A stretch of 64,000 nucleotides of DNA from Sialis fuliginosa (GCA_961205875.1 OY540821.1:6882001-6946000); one strand, 5' to 3'; shown: positions 10,831 to 21,380, numbered from the stretch's first letter. Made by a program: numbers and translations. The notes: generated by a model from the sequence alone, not told the origin.

Positions 10831-13507
10831 TTATGTCTTGTCAGACTTTTTATGGTGTGTTAATGTATGCCTTTTTAACACACTTTTCTGTATGCAAGCA
10901 TATTCACATTGGTCGCATTTAAAAGGTCGTATATTTGTATGTGTTAGTTTATGTGTTATTAAAGTACCTTTACTTGCAGACCTATAATCACATTGATCGC
11001 ATTTAAAAGGTCGTTCATTACTATGTGTTAATTTATGCACTACCAAATTACTTTTCTTTATACTGCTATACTCACACTGGTCGCATTTGAATGGTCTTTT
11101 ACCAGTATGTGTTAATTTATGCGTTTTTAAAGTACTTTTCTCTAAATAACTATTATCGCATTGATCACATTTAAAAGGTCGCACGTTATTATGTGTATAT
11201 TTATGTCTTATCAAACTACGTTTTTGTACGCAGCTATATTCACATCGGTCGCAATTGAACTGTCGATCGTTATTATGTGTTAATTTATGTGTATTCAAAT
11301 TACTTTTCTGTAAAGTGCTAAAACTGCACTGGTCGCATTTGAAAGGTCGTTCGTTACTATGTTTTAATTTATGTGCTATCAAACCGGCTTTTTGTATACA
11401 ACTGTATTCACATTGGTCGCATTTAAAAGGTCGTATATTTGTATGTGTTAATTTATGTGTTACCAAAGTACCTTTACTTGCAGATCTATAATCACACTGA
11501 TCGCATTTAAATGGTCGTTCATTACTGTGTGTTAATTTATGTACTACCAAATTACATTTTCTTGTACTGCTATACTCACATTGGTCGCATTTGAATGGCC
11601 GTTCGTTATTCTGTGAGTTTTTATGTCTTATTAAATTACGTTTTTGTATGCAGCTATGTTCAGGTTGGTCGCGAGTGAAAAGTCGTATGTTGGTATGTGT
11701 TGTTAAATTCGTTTTAGAGCTGTATTCATATTGGTCGCAATTAAACAATTGTTTTGTATATGTAGTAGTAGGAGGTAGTTCGGTATTGTTGATTTCATCT
11801 TTAACCGATACAAATTCAAAATCAGTTTTTATATCATTGTTTGAATTTGTATTACTTTCTTCTGGTTCTTCTTTAATTGCCAAGTTTTCCTGCAAAATTA
11901 AATAAAATAAATTTAAAAACAAAAATACTATTTTACAGTCCGGTATTATAAAGGAGCTAGCAAATTTGCTACCTAGCAAGCACTTTTAAATGAGATATCA
12001 AACTTATATGACAGTTCTTTTGGAGTTTGTTGAAGACTTTGACAAGTTTCGCGTACGCGTTGTAGTTGTAGGTAAACACCAACGGTATTAAAACAGTCGG
12101 TGATATTATGAAAATTATTTTGTACGGTCAAAGATGCCAACTGTGTTACAATTACTTGAAGTGTCACTGCTCTAAATTCCATAGATAGTAGGACAAAATT
12201 AATACCCCATTTGAAAGTGTAAACTTGCTAACTAGCAAATTTTGCTAGCTCCTTTATAATACCGGATATCAGTGAAACTTCAATATAACGCTCACGTTTA
12301 TAGCGCTATTCTGTGTGTTACACGCTTTTAGGGTGACCAGGTCTCAGGTTTTCACCCGGAGTCTCAGGGTTTGTATACTGTTTCTCTCTCCGGGCTCAGG
12401 GTTTCAGTGCAATTTCTCCGGGTTTTGTAATAATGATGACGACTAAAAATTTTATTAAACTAAAAATAAAATAATAAAAGGATCTTCATTTACATGTCAG
12501 GGTTTATAAAAACTAAAATCTGGTCACCCTACACGTAAATTAATTTAGAAATATTCTCGTTTATAATGCGTAAAACTGTGTTAACACTTTTTTTTTGTGT
12601 ATTGTCAGAATTCTTCAAATCAACTTCGACTCCTATGTGAGATAGGGGGTTGTTTCCCCCCCTAGAAACCCCTCTCCCATAGTATTTTTCCCGTCGAATC
12701 GAATGAAACCAATTGCAATATGTGACAGGGGGTGAAATATTAAATTTTTCTTATTTTTGATTTTCAATCATTATACAAAATCGTAAATATCTTGGCTCCT
12801 ATGCGAGTTAGAGGGTTGTTTTTCCCCTTAGAGCCCTCGCCCCCGTAGTATTTTTCCCGCCGGATTGAATAAAACCAATTAAAACCCTTAATATGTAACA
12901 GGGGGTAAAATATTAATTACTAAAAAAAAACATTTTCCACCCCCTTGCAATTTCTTAGGGGTTGAATTTTTCGAGATACGAAGTAGCCTATGTCCGTTCT
13001 CGGGATGCAAGCTATCTCACTGCCAAATTTCATCAAGATCGGTAGAGCGGTTTAGCCGTGAACAGGTAACAAACAGACAGAGAGACAGACAGACACACTT
13101 TCGCATTTATAATATTAGTATGGATAAAATTATGATTCTACATTTAAACATGTTTTGGAAAAATATTTATTTTCTAATTTATTTCCCGCCTATTGCTCTA
13201 TCCCGTTTATAACGCGTTTTTGATCCGATCCGCTCTAGTGTTATAACGAAGTTTCACTGTATATAATTGTTTTGGAACTACTGCTTTGTTTTTAATGTAT
13301 ACATACGCATGCGCGTTATTTTGCCAACCATTAACATGATAAAATAGATTCTATTTTCTTTATATTACAGCTATATTACTCAATATTAACTATTTTTCTT
13401 ACCTGATATTCTTCTTTGTAGTATATTGAAGTTGAAGATTGATTATACGTTTCAATATCAGTGTCATTTATTTCTTCTTTTATATTTTCTAGTTTGACAG
13501 GAAACAT
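10831..13507 (-). CDS. C2H2 zinc-finger protein, 9 intact and 2 ruined fingers (two exons)
   Basis: Exon 1 (13403-13507) encodes MFPVKLENIKEEINDTDIET and on to YYKEEYQ; exon 2 (10831-11889) starts ENLAIKEEPEESN. Total 387 residues. The acidic N-terminus parallels the 18-finger neighbour (MFP-K-ENIKEE, then Y-EEYQ/KQEYQ before the intron), so the two are tandem paralogues. Nine C2H2 fingers are canonical (FKCDQCEYSSTRKCNLVVHK onward). The two at the N-terminal end have lost ligands: NCDQYEYSSKTNLTTH has Tyr for the second Cys, and TRDQPEHSCIQKRNLIRH lacks both Cys. The array is thus wearing down at one edge while the rest stays clean, or the edge no longer matters. The 1.5-kb intron is filled with nested MITEs. 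Probable DNA-binding protein, target unknown. Confidence 0.88.
11938..12266. mobile_element. MITE of the GTCCGGTATTATAAAGGAGC family, 329 bp, copy 1
   Basis: Long TIR: GTCCGGTATTATAAAGGAGC at the left and its complement ending GCTCCTTTATAATACCGGA at the right, extended by GCTAGCAAATTTGCTA palindromes. Copies also lie at 13871-14199 and 36086-36415, and a shorter relative at 22279-22506. The target duplication is not clear, so the superfamily is left open. Confidence 0.85.
12329..12531. mobile_element. TAGGGTGACCAG-type hAT MITE
   Basis: Ends TAGGGTGACCAG and CTGGTCACCCTA; internal text is rich in CAGGGTTT/CTCCGGG. The target duplication is imperfect (ACACG present on both sides). Nested in the pogo-like element. 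Confidence 0.65.
12600..13127. repeat. Dispersed LINE-tail/SINE-like repeat
   Basis: Two internally similar halves (GGCTCCTATGCGAGTTAGAG and CGACTCCTATGTGAGATAGG). It ends with the widespread insect tail: TTCATCAAGATCGGTAGAGC, GGTTTAGCCGTGAA, CAGACAGAGA, TTCGCATTTATAATATTAG. The same tail is at 55840-55990 and 58430-58500, and loosely at 49900-50010. Confidence 0.6.
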
Positions 13508-13700
13508 TTTACTACAATAAAAATTCTAATGTTACAATATCAATTATTAAATAAAACTGTTATTAATAGCTCATAAAAATCAGATATTGATTCAATAAAA
13601 CTTCTGATATAATTTCGGCTGTCAGTGGACTGCTCAGTGTAGCCAATTAATAAAAGCACTAGAATTCTCGATCAGGGTTGCACAAATACTATTGTGTGGC
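13508..13700 (-). promoter_or_regulatory. Promoter-proximal region of 9-finger ZNF
   Basis: Co-linear with 10041-10210 upstream of the paralogue (ACTGTTATTAATAGCTC, TCTGATATAATTTCGG, CAGGGTTGCACAA). Conservation after duplication suggests either recent origin or shared regulation. Confidence 0.5.
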
Positions 13701-13870
13701 TAGATGAATTACGAACTTCAATTGATTATTATATGATAAGTATATTGAAAAAGTGTGTTCTTTCATATAATATAAGATAAATTTTAATAATTTTTTACAA
13801 GAATTGACAACAATACAAATATTTTGACAACAAACAAACGCTCGAAAAATACATTATTTCGTACATTTAT

Positions 13871-14199
13871 GTCCAGTATTGTAAAGGAGCTCGCAAATTT
13901 GCTAGCTTGCAAACACTCAAATGCGATATTAAACTTATATGACTGTTCTCTTTGAGTTTGTTGAAGACTTTGGCAAGTTTCGCGCACGCGTTGTTAGTAA
14001 ACACTAACGGTATTAAAACAGTGGTGATATTTATGAAAATTATTTTGTACAGTCAAAGTCGCCAACTGTGTTACAGTTAGTTGAAGTGTCACTGCTCTAA
14101 ATTCCATAGTTAATCCATAGATACTAGTACATAATTAATACCCCATTTGAGAGTGCTTGCAAGCTAGCAAATTTTGCGAGCTTCTTTATAATACCGGGC
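13871..14199. mobile_element. MITE of the GTCCGGTATTATAAAGGAGC family, copy 2
   Basis: Starts GTCCAGTATTGTAAAGGAGC and ends ATAATACCGGGC, 329 bp, same interior as copy 1 (CTTATATGAC, GTTGAAGACTTTG, CGCACGCGTTG). AT on both sides could be a 2-bp duplication. Confidence 0.85.
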
Positions 14200-14571
14200 A
14201 TTATATTTCAATCAATTCTAAGGGACATATATTTTTTATACGCGTGGTAATGGTTATTTAAGAAGTGAAAACCACATTTTAGAAAAAAGTGTGATATGTA
14301 TGAAAATATTTTTTTTTTATAAGTATTTCAATAGTATAGTCAGATTTTCAAATCAGTCTTCCACCCCGCACTCCCGACATATATTGTTATACTGTTTTAA
14401 AGGGGGGGGGGGGGGATTTATATATCTTGTAAAAGATTATCATAACTTCTAAATAACTATAAAAATAATATTGTATTTATACATTTTATGGGAAATGTGT
14501 AAATCTTCAAAACAAACTTCACAAAAAATTAAGGGTTGTTTTTACCCTTTTGGTAGTGGGATCAGATAGAG

Positions 14572-15021
14572 CAGCGATTCTTAAAGTAGAGTCCGCGGTA
14601 CTTTTACGGGGGATCCGTGAAACATGTTTGGCATAAATTAAAGTACTTTTACATTATTGCAATGATTAATTACTATCTTTGTTTTTCTGTCAGGGAGGCA
14701 GCTTGTTTCTGAAGTTGTAAAAGCTAATTTGTGTAGTGCAAAAAATTTAAAAAATGTATAATAAATATAGTATATAATATAAATATATAATAATGTATAA
14801 ATGTATATAAATATAAGGTCATTGCAGTTGTAAAAGCAAAAAATGTAAGAAATGTAATGAAAAAAACAAAGGTCATTGCAGTTGAAAAGCAAAAATTGTA
14901 AGTATGGAGCAAAAAAATACGGTTGTAAAATTTTCTTAAAATAACCCCTGCAGAGAGAAGGTCCCTGAAAAATAATTGTTCAAAAGGGGGTCCCTAGACT
15001 ACATAAGTTTAAGAACCGCTG
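14572..15021. mobile_element. hAT MITE, longer version, 450 bp, with 8-bp TSD
   Basis: Ends CAGCGATTCTTAAAGT and AGTTTAAGAACCGCTG; target duplication AGATAGAG at 14564-14571 and 15022-15029. Outer parts match the 198-bp element at 7549-7746. The middle (about 14697-14957) has about 260 bp the other lacks, including two tandem copies of GGTCATTGCAGTTG. The short copy is thus probably an internal-deletion derivative, or this one carries an insertion. A run of 14 G lies at about 14402-14415 upstream. Confidence 0.9.
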
Positions 15022-15214
15022 AGATAGAGCATTTGTTAAACGTATTTGAACACAACATTTTAATGAAAATCAAAAGCTATTAGTTCGAAGAGGTAAATCG
15101 GGGAGAATTTTTTTTAAATGCTTTTTTGTTTGTCTGAAAGAGTATACTCCCGAGGTGATTCCATATAAAATTTATCAAAATCTGACCATGGACTTCAAAG
15201 ATACTCCACTAAAA

Positions 15215-15360
15215 AGGAAAACATGAAAAATTTAAAAAAAAACGACTTCAAAATAAACCCAAAAAATACTGTAAACTATACAATATATAATTAAATTTAA
15301 CAGTTTTAAAATTGCCTAATAAAAAACCTTTTAAGGAAGTCGGTTTTATTTTTTTCTTAA
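15215..15360. repeat. Copy of the AAACCGACTTC hairpin repeat family
   Basis: ACGACTTCAAAATAAACCC and AATTAAATTTAACAGTTTT are followed by the complementary AAGTCGGTTTTATTTTTT. Other copies: 16630-16830, 21130-21200, 44900-45020, 59754-59950. Confidence 0.6.
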
Positions 15361-15499
15361 TTTTTTTTTTATACAGGCTGTCCAAGATAAGCATGAAATG
15401 CATGGGGATTTCCTAAACGGTAAGAGATACAGATTCGGTTAAATGAGATGAATTATTTGTAAGAAAGAGGTGAGTATATTACTACATCAAAAAATATTA

Positions 15500-16125
15500 A
15501 TAATTGTATGTGATTTAGGTGGTATAACCAAAAATCTGAAAATTCGGAAATTCTTTAAATGGCTATTAATATTTTATGAAGACCTAAGATTTAATATCAA
15601 AAGATTAAAAAAATCTTTATCAAGTCGTGTTTAGAAGCCATGGAATAAAGAATTCTATAATTTATGTTTTCAATATTTTATGTTATTTAGGTTACTATGA
15701 TCACGTCTCTTTCAAATATTTTGTCGAACAATTCGATGATTTTTGACACATGTTAACAATTAAATATTTTGAAATATATTAATTGAAAATTGAATTATAA
15801 ACAGAGGTAAAATATTGAAATTAATTATAATTGTTACTATCCTACATATTTATTTTGATTTTCATACAAATTCTGAGATGGGACCTGGTGTTTCCTGGGA
15901 ATTTGAAAATATAATTTTACACGATTTTCTCAGTAACTACTGAACGGATTTTATTCCAGTTTTTACTAGTGAATAGGTTAGGTTTAGGTGTATAACTTAT
16001 GGATATTATGTGTAAATTTTATGAAGTCGGAAAAAAAACAATTTGCAGTGAACCGTGTGTTGTGGGCATGTTGAGTGACTATGTTGGGTGAGCATGTTGG
16101 GTGGGCATTTTGAAAATTAGGTTAC
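15500..16125. repeat. Dispersed repeat R2 with CATGTTGGGTGAG minisatellite, forward copy
   Basis: The segment is similar, in reverse orientation, to 49285-49870. Shared blocks include CGTGTTTAGAAGCC (reverse AAACACGAC), TCTCTTTCAAATATTTTGTC, AATAGGTTAGGTTTAGGTGT and the terminal short repeats GCATGTTGGGTGAGCATGTT. Confidence 0.6.
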
Positions 16126-16400
16126 TTTTGATTATTGCCATTATTGGATCATAATCTATAGACAATTAATTGTAAAACAGCTTAATTTAATTATAATCGG
16201 CCAATGGGTGTCAAAATGGTGGACATTTAATCTAATTATTAACGTAATCTGCTTTACATTAAGCCGACTTTGGTAATTAAATTGATTTATTAAAGAGGTA
16301 CTCACTTGTTTAATTAGAATTACAAAAAAGAAGCTCATCAATCCCAAAAAACAGTATGCCTCGCTCTTAAAGCTGCCAAGACTGATGTCAGTATCTTATC
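16126..16400. repeat. Partial copy of the GGTACTGGCACC MITE family
   Basis: Contains GATTATTGCCATTATTGGAT, CGGCCAATGGGTGTCAAAAT, CTTTGGTAATTAAATTGATT and AAGACTGATGTCAGTATCTT. Right end partly kept, left end missing. Confidence 0.65.
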
Positions 16401-16629
16401 GTGTGAAAAATTGTTGAAATTAAAACCAGTGTAAAGATATACCTACCTACATATTTTAAAGTAGTTTTTTAACACCAATTTGCTTACTAATTTTAACATG
16501 TGTTCTTTGAGTTACAGTGGGGGAAATTGGGTGGTAAACTGTTTTTATTTTACATTTAAGTAAACTTTTAATATATCATCAAATCAATCAAAGCAAATTG
16601 GAGAAAAATAAATAACTTTTAAGGAAAAA

Positions 16630-16830
16630 AAATAAAAATAAAACCGACGTAAAAAAAACTAAAAACATTAAAAATTAAAAAGTCGATTTTTTTTTCTTTC
16701 TTATCAAGTTTTTTATTGACATGACACCGACTTCAAAAACCGTTAAATTTAATTTTTGAATAGGTACTTTTCAGTTTATGTTGGTTTTATTTTTTTCTTG
16801 ATTTTTTTTTATTTTTCACTTTTTAGTGGT
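16630..16830. repeat. AAACCGACTTC hairpin repeat
   Basis: AATAAAACCGACGTAAAAAA at the left and TTGGTTTTATTTTTTTCTTG at the right form an imperfect inverted repeat. Low-complexity A/T-runs fill the centre. Confidence 0.5.
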
Positions 16831-17284
16831 GTATATTTATTTTGATAAATTTTGTATGGAACCACCTCGGGAGTATACTCTTTCAAACAAAATAAATCAT
16901 TTGAGTAGGTGTATATTTAACTATATTTGTCAGAATTATGCCCGAACATTTATAAAAAATATCCATAACCGAATCGAGTATCTCCTCCATTTTTGAAGTC
17001 GATTAAAAATAAATGCGTACTAACTCTCAACTCTTCAAAATATTTTAGCCTGTAGGATTGAATTTCAAAAACATACCACCTATTTCTCCCCACTTCTAAA
17101 AGAATCAGAATAAAATAATATTTTAATTACTTGAAATATTTTAAATTTTGACATAATTCCGTTATTTTTTTCTTCTATACAAATTTTTGATCATTTTGGC
17201 TTCCGAACGGTTCGTGTTTTTATAACAATACCCGCTAACACCCACAAAAAGAGAAATTCATTTACAAATTTGAAATCGAGTAGG

Positions 17285-17571
17285 CGGCAGATGTACTGGC
17301 GCATGGCCAGAATATCTGTGGGAGTTACACTTTACGGATTGAGGGGTGAGGTGGGGGGGGGGGGGAGAGTTAGAGAGTGTATCCACAGACAACATGACGC
17401 CCGACAGTCAGTCGACGCGGCGCGTCGTTTCTGACCGTACGAGAGTGGTGTGTCTTACGCCGGAATCGAACCCATAATCACGCGGTAACGCGCGATTTAA
17501 ATTAAATACGAACAATTATTTTTGGTGTGGTTGTATCTTCGTTTGCTAGATTTTCTGCTGTATGTTGAAGG
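17285..17571 (+). promoter_or_regulatory. GC-richer island, possible promoter or untranslated first exon
   Basis: Composition jumps: CGACGCGGCGCGTCGTTTCT, a run of about 15 G at 17351-17365, and CACGCGGTAACGCGCG. A GTAATT donor follows ATGTTGAAG at about 17571, so this could be the untranslated first exon of the membrane-protein gene whose coding exon is at 20283-20530. On the minus strand GGGTTCGATTCCGG (about 17462-17475) fits a tRNA B box, so a tRNA-derived fragment is another reading. Function is unproven. Confidence 0.3.
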
Positions 17572-17689
17572 TAATTTTGTTGTTTTCAAGACTGTTCACT
17601 AAACTGGCGTATTTTATTGCCAGTTTGGTGGAAAAATATTTTATAATTATTAATAGTATGATTGCTTTTCTACAAAAGTGGACAGGTAT

Positions 17690-18096
17690 CAGTCGCGTAT
17701 TTACGTTAAGTGCCGCCCTGGGCAAAAAAAAATTGCCGCCCCTCTACCAAGGGAAAATATAATTTATTTTTGATAGAAGTCAGAATTACTATGTGAACTG
17801 AAAAGTTCATATAGTAACTGTTTTTATAAGTGATGTAAAACAAAATATAATATAAATTAAAAACTGGAGACCTTTATTTTTTTTGGTCACGTCAATTGAA
17901 ATTCCTAATTTTGTGAAACAAAAATGTTTGGATTACGTAAATTAAAACTTGAAGACCTTTTTTTTAGTCACTAAACTAATTTTTTGTCTTCCTATTTTTT
18001 TTTTAATATTCTGTATTAAACTAAAAGAATCTGCCGCCCCTCTCAGCCTTCCGCCCTAGACGTAGCCCCCATGGCCCCATGGTAAATACGCCACTG
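17690..18096. mobile_element. hAT MITE, 407 bp, with 8-bp TSD
   Basis: Ends CAGTCGCGTATTTACG and GTAAATACGCCACTG; target duplication ACAGGTAT at 17682-17689 and 18097-18104. Interior has TGCCGCCCCTCTACCAAG and GCCGCCCCTCTCAGCC. It landed inside a pre-existing tandem duplication: ATTATTTTTGGTGTGGTTGT occurs at about 17514 and 18119. Confidence 0.92.
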
Positions 18097-18164
18097 ACAG
18101 GTATAAATAAATTAGTAATTATTTTTGGTGTGGTTGTATCTTTGTTTGCTAGATTTTCTGCTTC

Positions 18165-18255
18165 CTGTTTGACAGAGCCTTTAATAACATAACTTCATAT
18201 GAATTACAAAAAAGTAGCCTATTAGTCCCAAAAAACAATATATCTTGCTTTTAAT
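18165..18255. repeat. Short fragment of the GGTACTGGCACC MITE family
   Basis: AATTACAAAAAAGTAGCC, TTAGTCCCAAAAAACAATAT, CTTGCTTTTAATG match the right part of other family copies. Confidence 0.5.
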
Positions 18256-18469
18256 GCGTTTAAGAAAAGCAGATATAACTCTTTACTGACTGTAAAAAAG
18301 CTTTATTTATTTTTATTTTCAATCGTTGTGCTGTAGTTTTTCTTAATTATCCCAAAAGAACATTTATTTTGTTTTATTTAAATATATGTATTTCAGTATA
18401 AAGATTTAGTCGCTTTGTCTTTCTTCTATCTTTCTCTATTTCTGTGCGTGACCATAATCTTATGAAATT

Positions 18470-18900
18470 ATAAAAAACATCTGCCAAGTAGTGCTTCCTC
18501 GTGCTAAATTCACTAGAGGTAGTTAATTATTGAACAATTTTTTGTTGTAGACCTATATTATAGGAAATTGAATGCTCTACAAAAAAGATCCCATAAAATT
18601 TTTACGTAACATGTATTGTTCTTGAAATATTTTGAAAAAATAAATATTTTGGGATGTCACCCCTCCCCCTTACACACGATTTTGATGATTTTGAAATGGG
18701 ACCATCTTCAAGCCAGACCCAATCATCCGTCTAAGTTTCAATAATATCGGTTCAGTGGTTCATGAGTTATGCGTGTGACAAGGCTTCAGGGGACAGACGG
18801 ACGGACGGACAGACACGGAACGAAAAGTGTTTGTCTTGACGTGAAACGGAAAGATCAATTAAAAATTTTGAATAAGAGAACATTTTTTTTGTTTCATTCT
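18470..18900 (+). repeat. Dispersed repeat R1, copy 1
   Basis: Reverse-oriented partner at 51480-51960. Shared blocks: GTGCTTCCTCGTGCTAAATT, TGAATGCTCTACAAAAAAGA, CGATTTTGATGATTTTGAAA, GGACGGACGGACAGACACGG, AACGAAAAGTGTTTGTCTTG. It looks like a LINE 3' tail or a SINE; no protein can be recognised. Confidence 0.65.
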
Positions 18901-19698
18901 AAAACGATCATAAAGCTTCTCGTATCTTCGATAATGCGAGGAAGCAAAATAAATTTTGATTTTTAAAATAACAGATTTTCAGCTGTGTAACAAAATTAAT
19001 CAACCTAAATAAACAAAGTGTAGAATATAACGAATCATATTTTTTTTATTGATTTTGGCAGCAAACGTATCAATTGAATTAATTATTTATGACAGAAAAT
19101 GTTTGATTGGTTTAATTTATTATTTTGATATAACGAATTAGAATTGTTAAACTTTTTATGCCTATGGATTTTTATACCAATACTTGATTTTTTTATTGTT
19201 TTACCTGCTCAAACTATTTTCGAGTTTAAATTAGTTTGAATTAACTTTAAGCAGGCGTAATTGTTTTTATTTTTAAAACAATGAGATGCTATCTCAGAGG
19301 TTTGATATTTTTTAATTCTCGGGTAACACCTGATTAATTTTTTTAAATTTGCATTAACGGAAATATTTTTGACTTTAATAAATTCAGAAAATAATAAAAA
19401 TTAAACATCTAAAAATTACTATAATTTCAAAAAATTTTAATACAAAAAGTTCTTTTTCTTAAAAACTTTTCAGACAAATGTTTATTTTTTTCTGTAAAAT
19501 ACAAATCTGCAAAAATAAATAGATTTCCATTTGAAAAAAAATGTTGGCTTTGAAACTTCCATTAAAAATCAAATTTTTTACCTCCATGAGTTTGGCCCTT
19601 CAAATCCTGAAATTATTGTGCCAAACATTTTCCGTAAAAAACATATTTTTTCAAAAATTTTGTAGTCTTAAGATAAAAAAACTTAATCTGTATAGGTA
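18901..19698. other. AT-rich stretch, nothing recognised
   Basis: No exon-like composition, no bounded repeat seen. Confidence 0.4.
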
Positions 19699-19700
19699 TA

Positions 19701-20088
19701 CAGTCACCTGCATTAATGGTCTTGCAGTTTGTATTCATTTTCGTTTATCACAAACTTAGTAGGCTCCTCCCATTTGATTATTATAATATTTAAATCATTT
19801 CTCCATGTATCAAATAAAGAAAGATATTTTGAAATTAATTTGCTAGATAAAGAACTACTCTTCGTTTATAAGTACTCATATATATTTGTGCAATTAAATT
19901 ATTATGTAATCTATTGAAAATTGTATACGCAAATTTTCTGGCAATAAATATTTGATATTCCGAATTTTAGTATTTAAATATATTAAACTTCATAGAAAAA
20001 GATAACCGATGATGTTTGTCTTTAAATTTGGAATCTGTTGTAAGCGATTCTAGCCTTTAGAGTGCCAGACGAGTTCTGCAGGCGACTG
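19701..20088. mobile_element. Tc1/mariner-type MITE, 388 bp, copy 1
   Basis: TIR CAGTCACCTGCA at the left, complement of CAGTCGCCTGCA at the right, flanked by TA (19699-19700 and 20089-20090). It is almost identical to 52371-52757 in the same orientation. No coding capacity. Confidence 0.92.
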
Positions 20089-20282
20089 TACATACCTATA
20101 TATTTAGTTTTGATAAAAAAAAACATATACACCACCCAGACCAATATAAAAATAAACATTTCCTAGAGTTGAAAAGTTTTTCAAGTCATAAACTCCTTCG
20201 TTAAAAAGCAGAGCAATTATAACCACGTTAAATAAAAGCCTTCTTGCTCATTATTTAAAAGTGTTTTCTATTTTTTTTTCAG

Positions 20283-20530
20283 TACAACCATCGGCATTTT
20301 TTTCACAAAACGAATGCAAATTGCACCAAGGACTGAATAGAAAACAAAACACAATTCAACATGGAGAATGTGTACGTGGCCAGGGTACATGGTTGGGGTC
20401 TGGCCAACAACAGTGGCGTCCCCATGTTGGGAGCGATGGGGAGCACCGAGGACAGTGTCGTTTCACTGCTGGTCGTGCTGGGGAGCAGTCTCAGTTTGGT
20501 AGGACTGGTGTTTGCGTTTATTACGTACAG
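20283..20530 (+). CDS. First coding exon of an unidentified membrane protein (one TM helix)
   Basis: A polypyrimidine tract plus CAG ends at 20282, and a GTTAGT donor follows at 20531. Within the exon ATG at 20361 opens MENVYVARVHGWGLANNSGV, then PMLGAMGSTED, then the hydrophobic helix SVVSLLVVLGSSLSLVGLVF and AFITY, ending in phase 2. An in-frame stop lies upstream inside the exon, so this Met or a later one is the start. The extracellular stub followed by one helix with the SLSLVGL pattern resembles TM1 of family-B/adhesion-type GPCRs, but no family signature is present and I do not name the gene. The exon is markedly GC-richer than its surroundings. A second frame is open right across the exon (QPSAFFSQNECKLHQGLNRK and on), probably by chance. 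Following exons were not found in the window. Confidence 0.5.
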
Positions 20531-21380
20531 GTTAGTTTTCATTTTTAATTTTAATTGTTGCCCCGGGGCCCCAGAGCCTCTAGTTAAGGCCCTGGTCAAG
20601 TTATGTGTTTTGTATATGGTTTTTGAGTTCAAATAATATGTTTGATTATTATTATTATTAAATTTTCCTTATTTAACTCACCGTGATATTTTTTTTTATT
20701 TGTTTGTGGCAGCGAATCGACTATATATACTATGTACCAATACAATTTGAAAACACAGTGTCAGCGAGAGTTAAGTTACAACTGAAATATTACGTTTTCA
20801 TAGCTACATTTTTAAATAAATACCTTACTTGTCATTACTGTCAATTAAGAATATTTTTAATTCTCTTATACTTTAGACAACGAAAGAAATAGAATGAAAT
20901 CTATTAAAAATAATAAATAGTAATTATATATATATACATATATACGTGATGTGTTGTAGTGACAATTAATTTACAGCAAAAAATATATTTGTAATGATCA
21001 TTACTAACTTGACATAAAAACGAAATTAAAAATGGTTATTTGTTGGTAAAGATTCAGGACAGAAAAAGTAGGTAGGTATATTTACATGAACTATTTTGAA
21101 TTTTTTCTTTGCATATGTGTAACTAAAAACTCAAAACTAAAAAATATAAAAAAAACTTTAAAAAAAAATAATTTGCCTTTTAAAAACCGACTCAAAAGAA
21201 GAAAATAAATTTCAGTTAGACTCTTTTTGTACTACATATTGCATTTAAAAAAAAAAAAATATTTTTATATTTTTTAAATTTAATACAATTAGTTTGAAAA
21301 ACAAAAGAAGTTTCACTTCAACCGTGCGCTTATATGGATGAAACACAACCATTTTTTTTTAAATTGCTGAACCCTAACTG
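20531..21380. other. Presumed intron following the membrane-protein exon
   Basis: AT-rich. Holds a short GC-rich scrap (CCCCGGGGCCCCAGAGCC at about 20563) and an AAACCGACTC repeat fragment at 21185. No second exon is supported. Confidence 0.4.

Larger units (their letters stand above)
12270..13259. mobile_element. pogo/mariner-like MITE interrupted by two later insertions
   Basis: Left end CAGTGAAACTTCAATATAAC (12270) and right end complementary GTTATAACGAAGTTTCACTG (to 13259), followed by TA. It is interrupted by a hAT MITE (12329-12531) and a LINE-tail-like repeat (about 12600-13127). It abuts the MITE at 11938-12266. Confidence 0.65.

Noticed and set aside
17462-17475. tRNA gene on the minus strand (B box GGGTTCGATTCCGG)
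   Set aside because: No matching A box, acceptor stem or anticodon arm could be folded by eye.
20283-20530. Second open frame across the orphan exon (contains NECKLHQGLNRK)
   Set aside because: No domain or signal peptide; composition fits the shadow of a GC-richer exon. Kept only as a remark.
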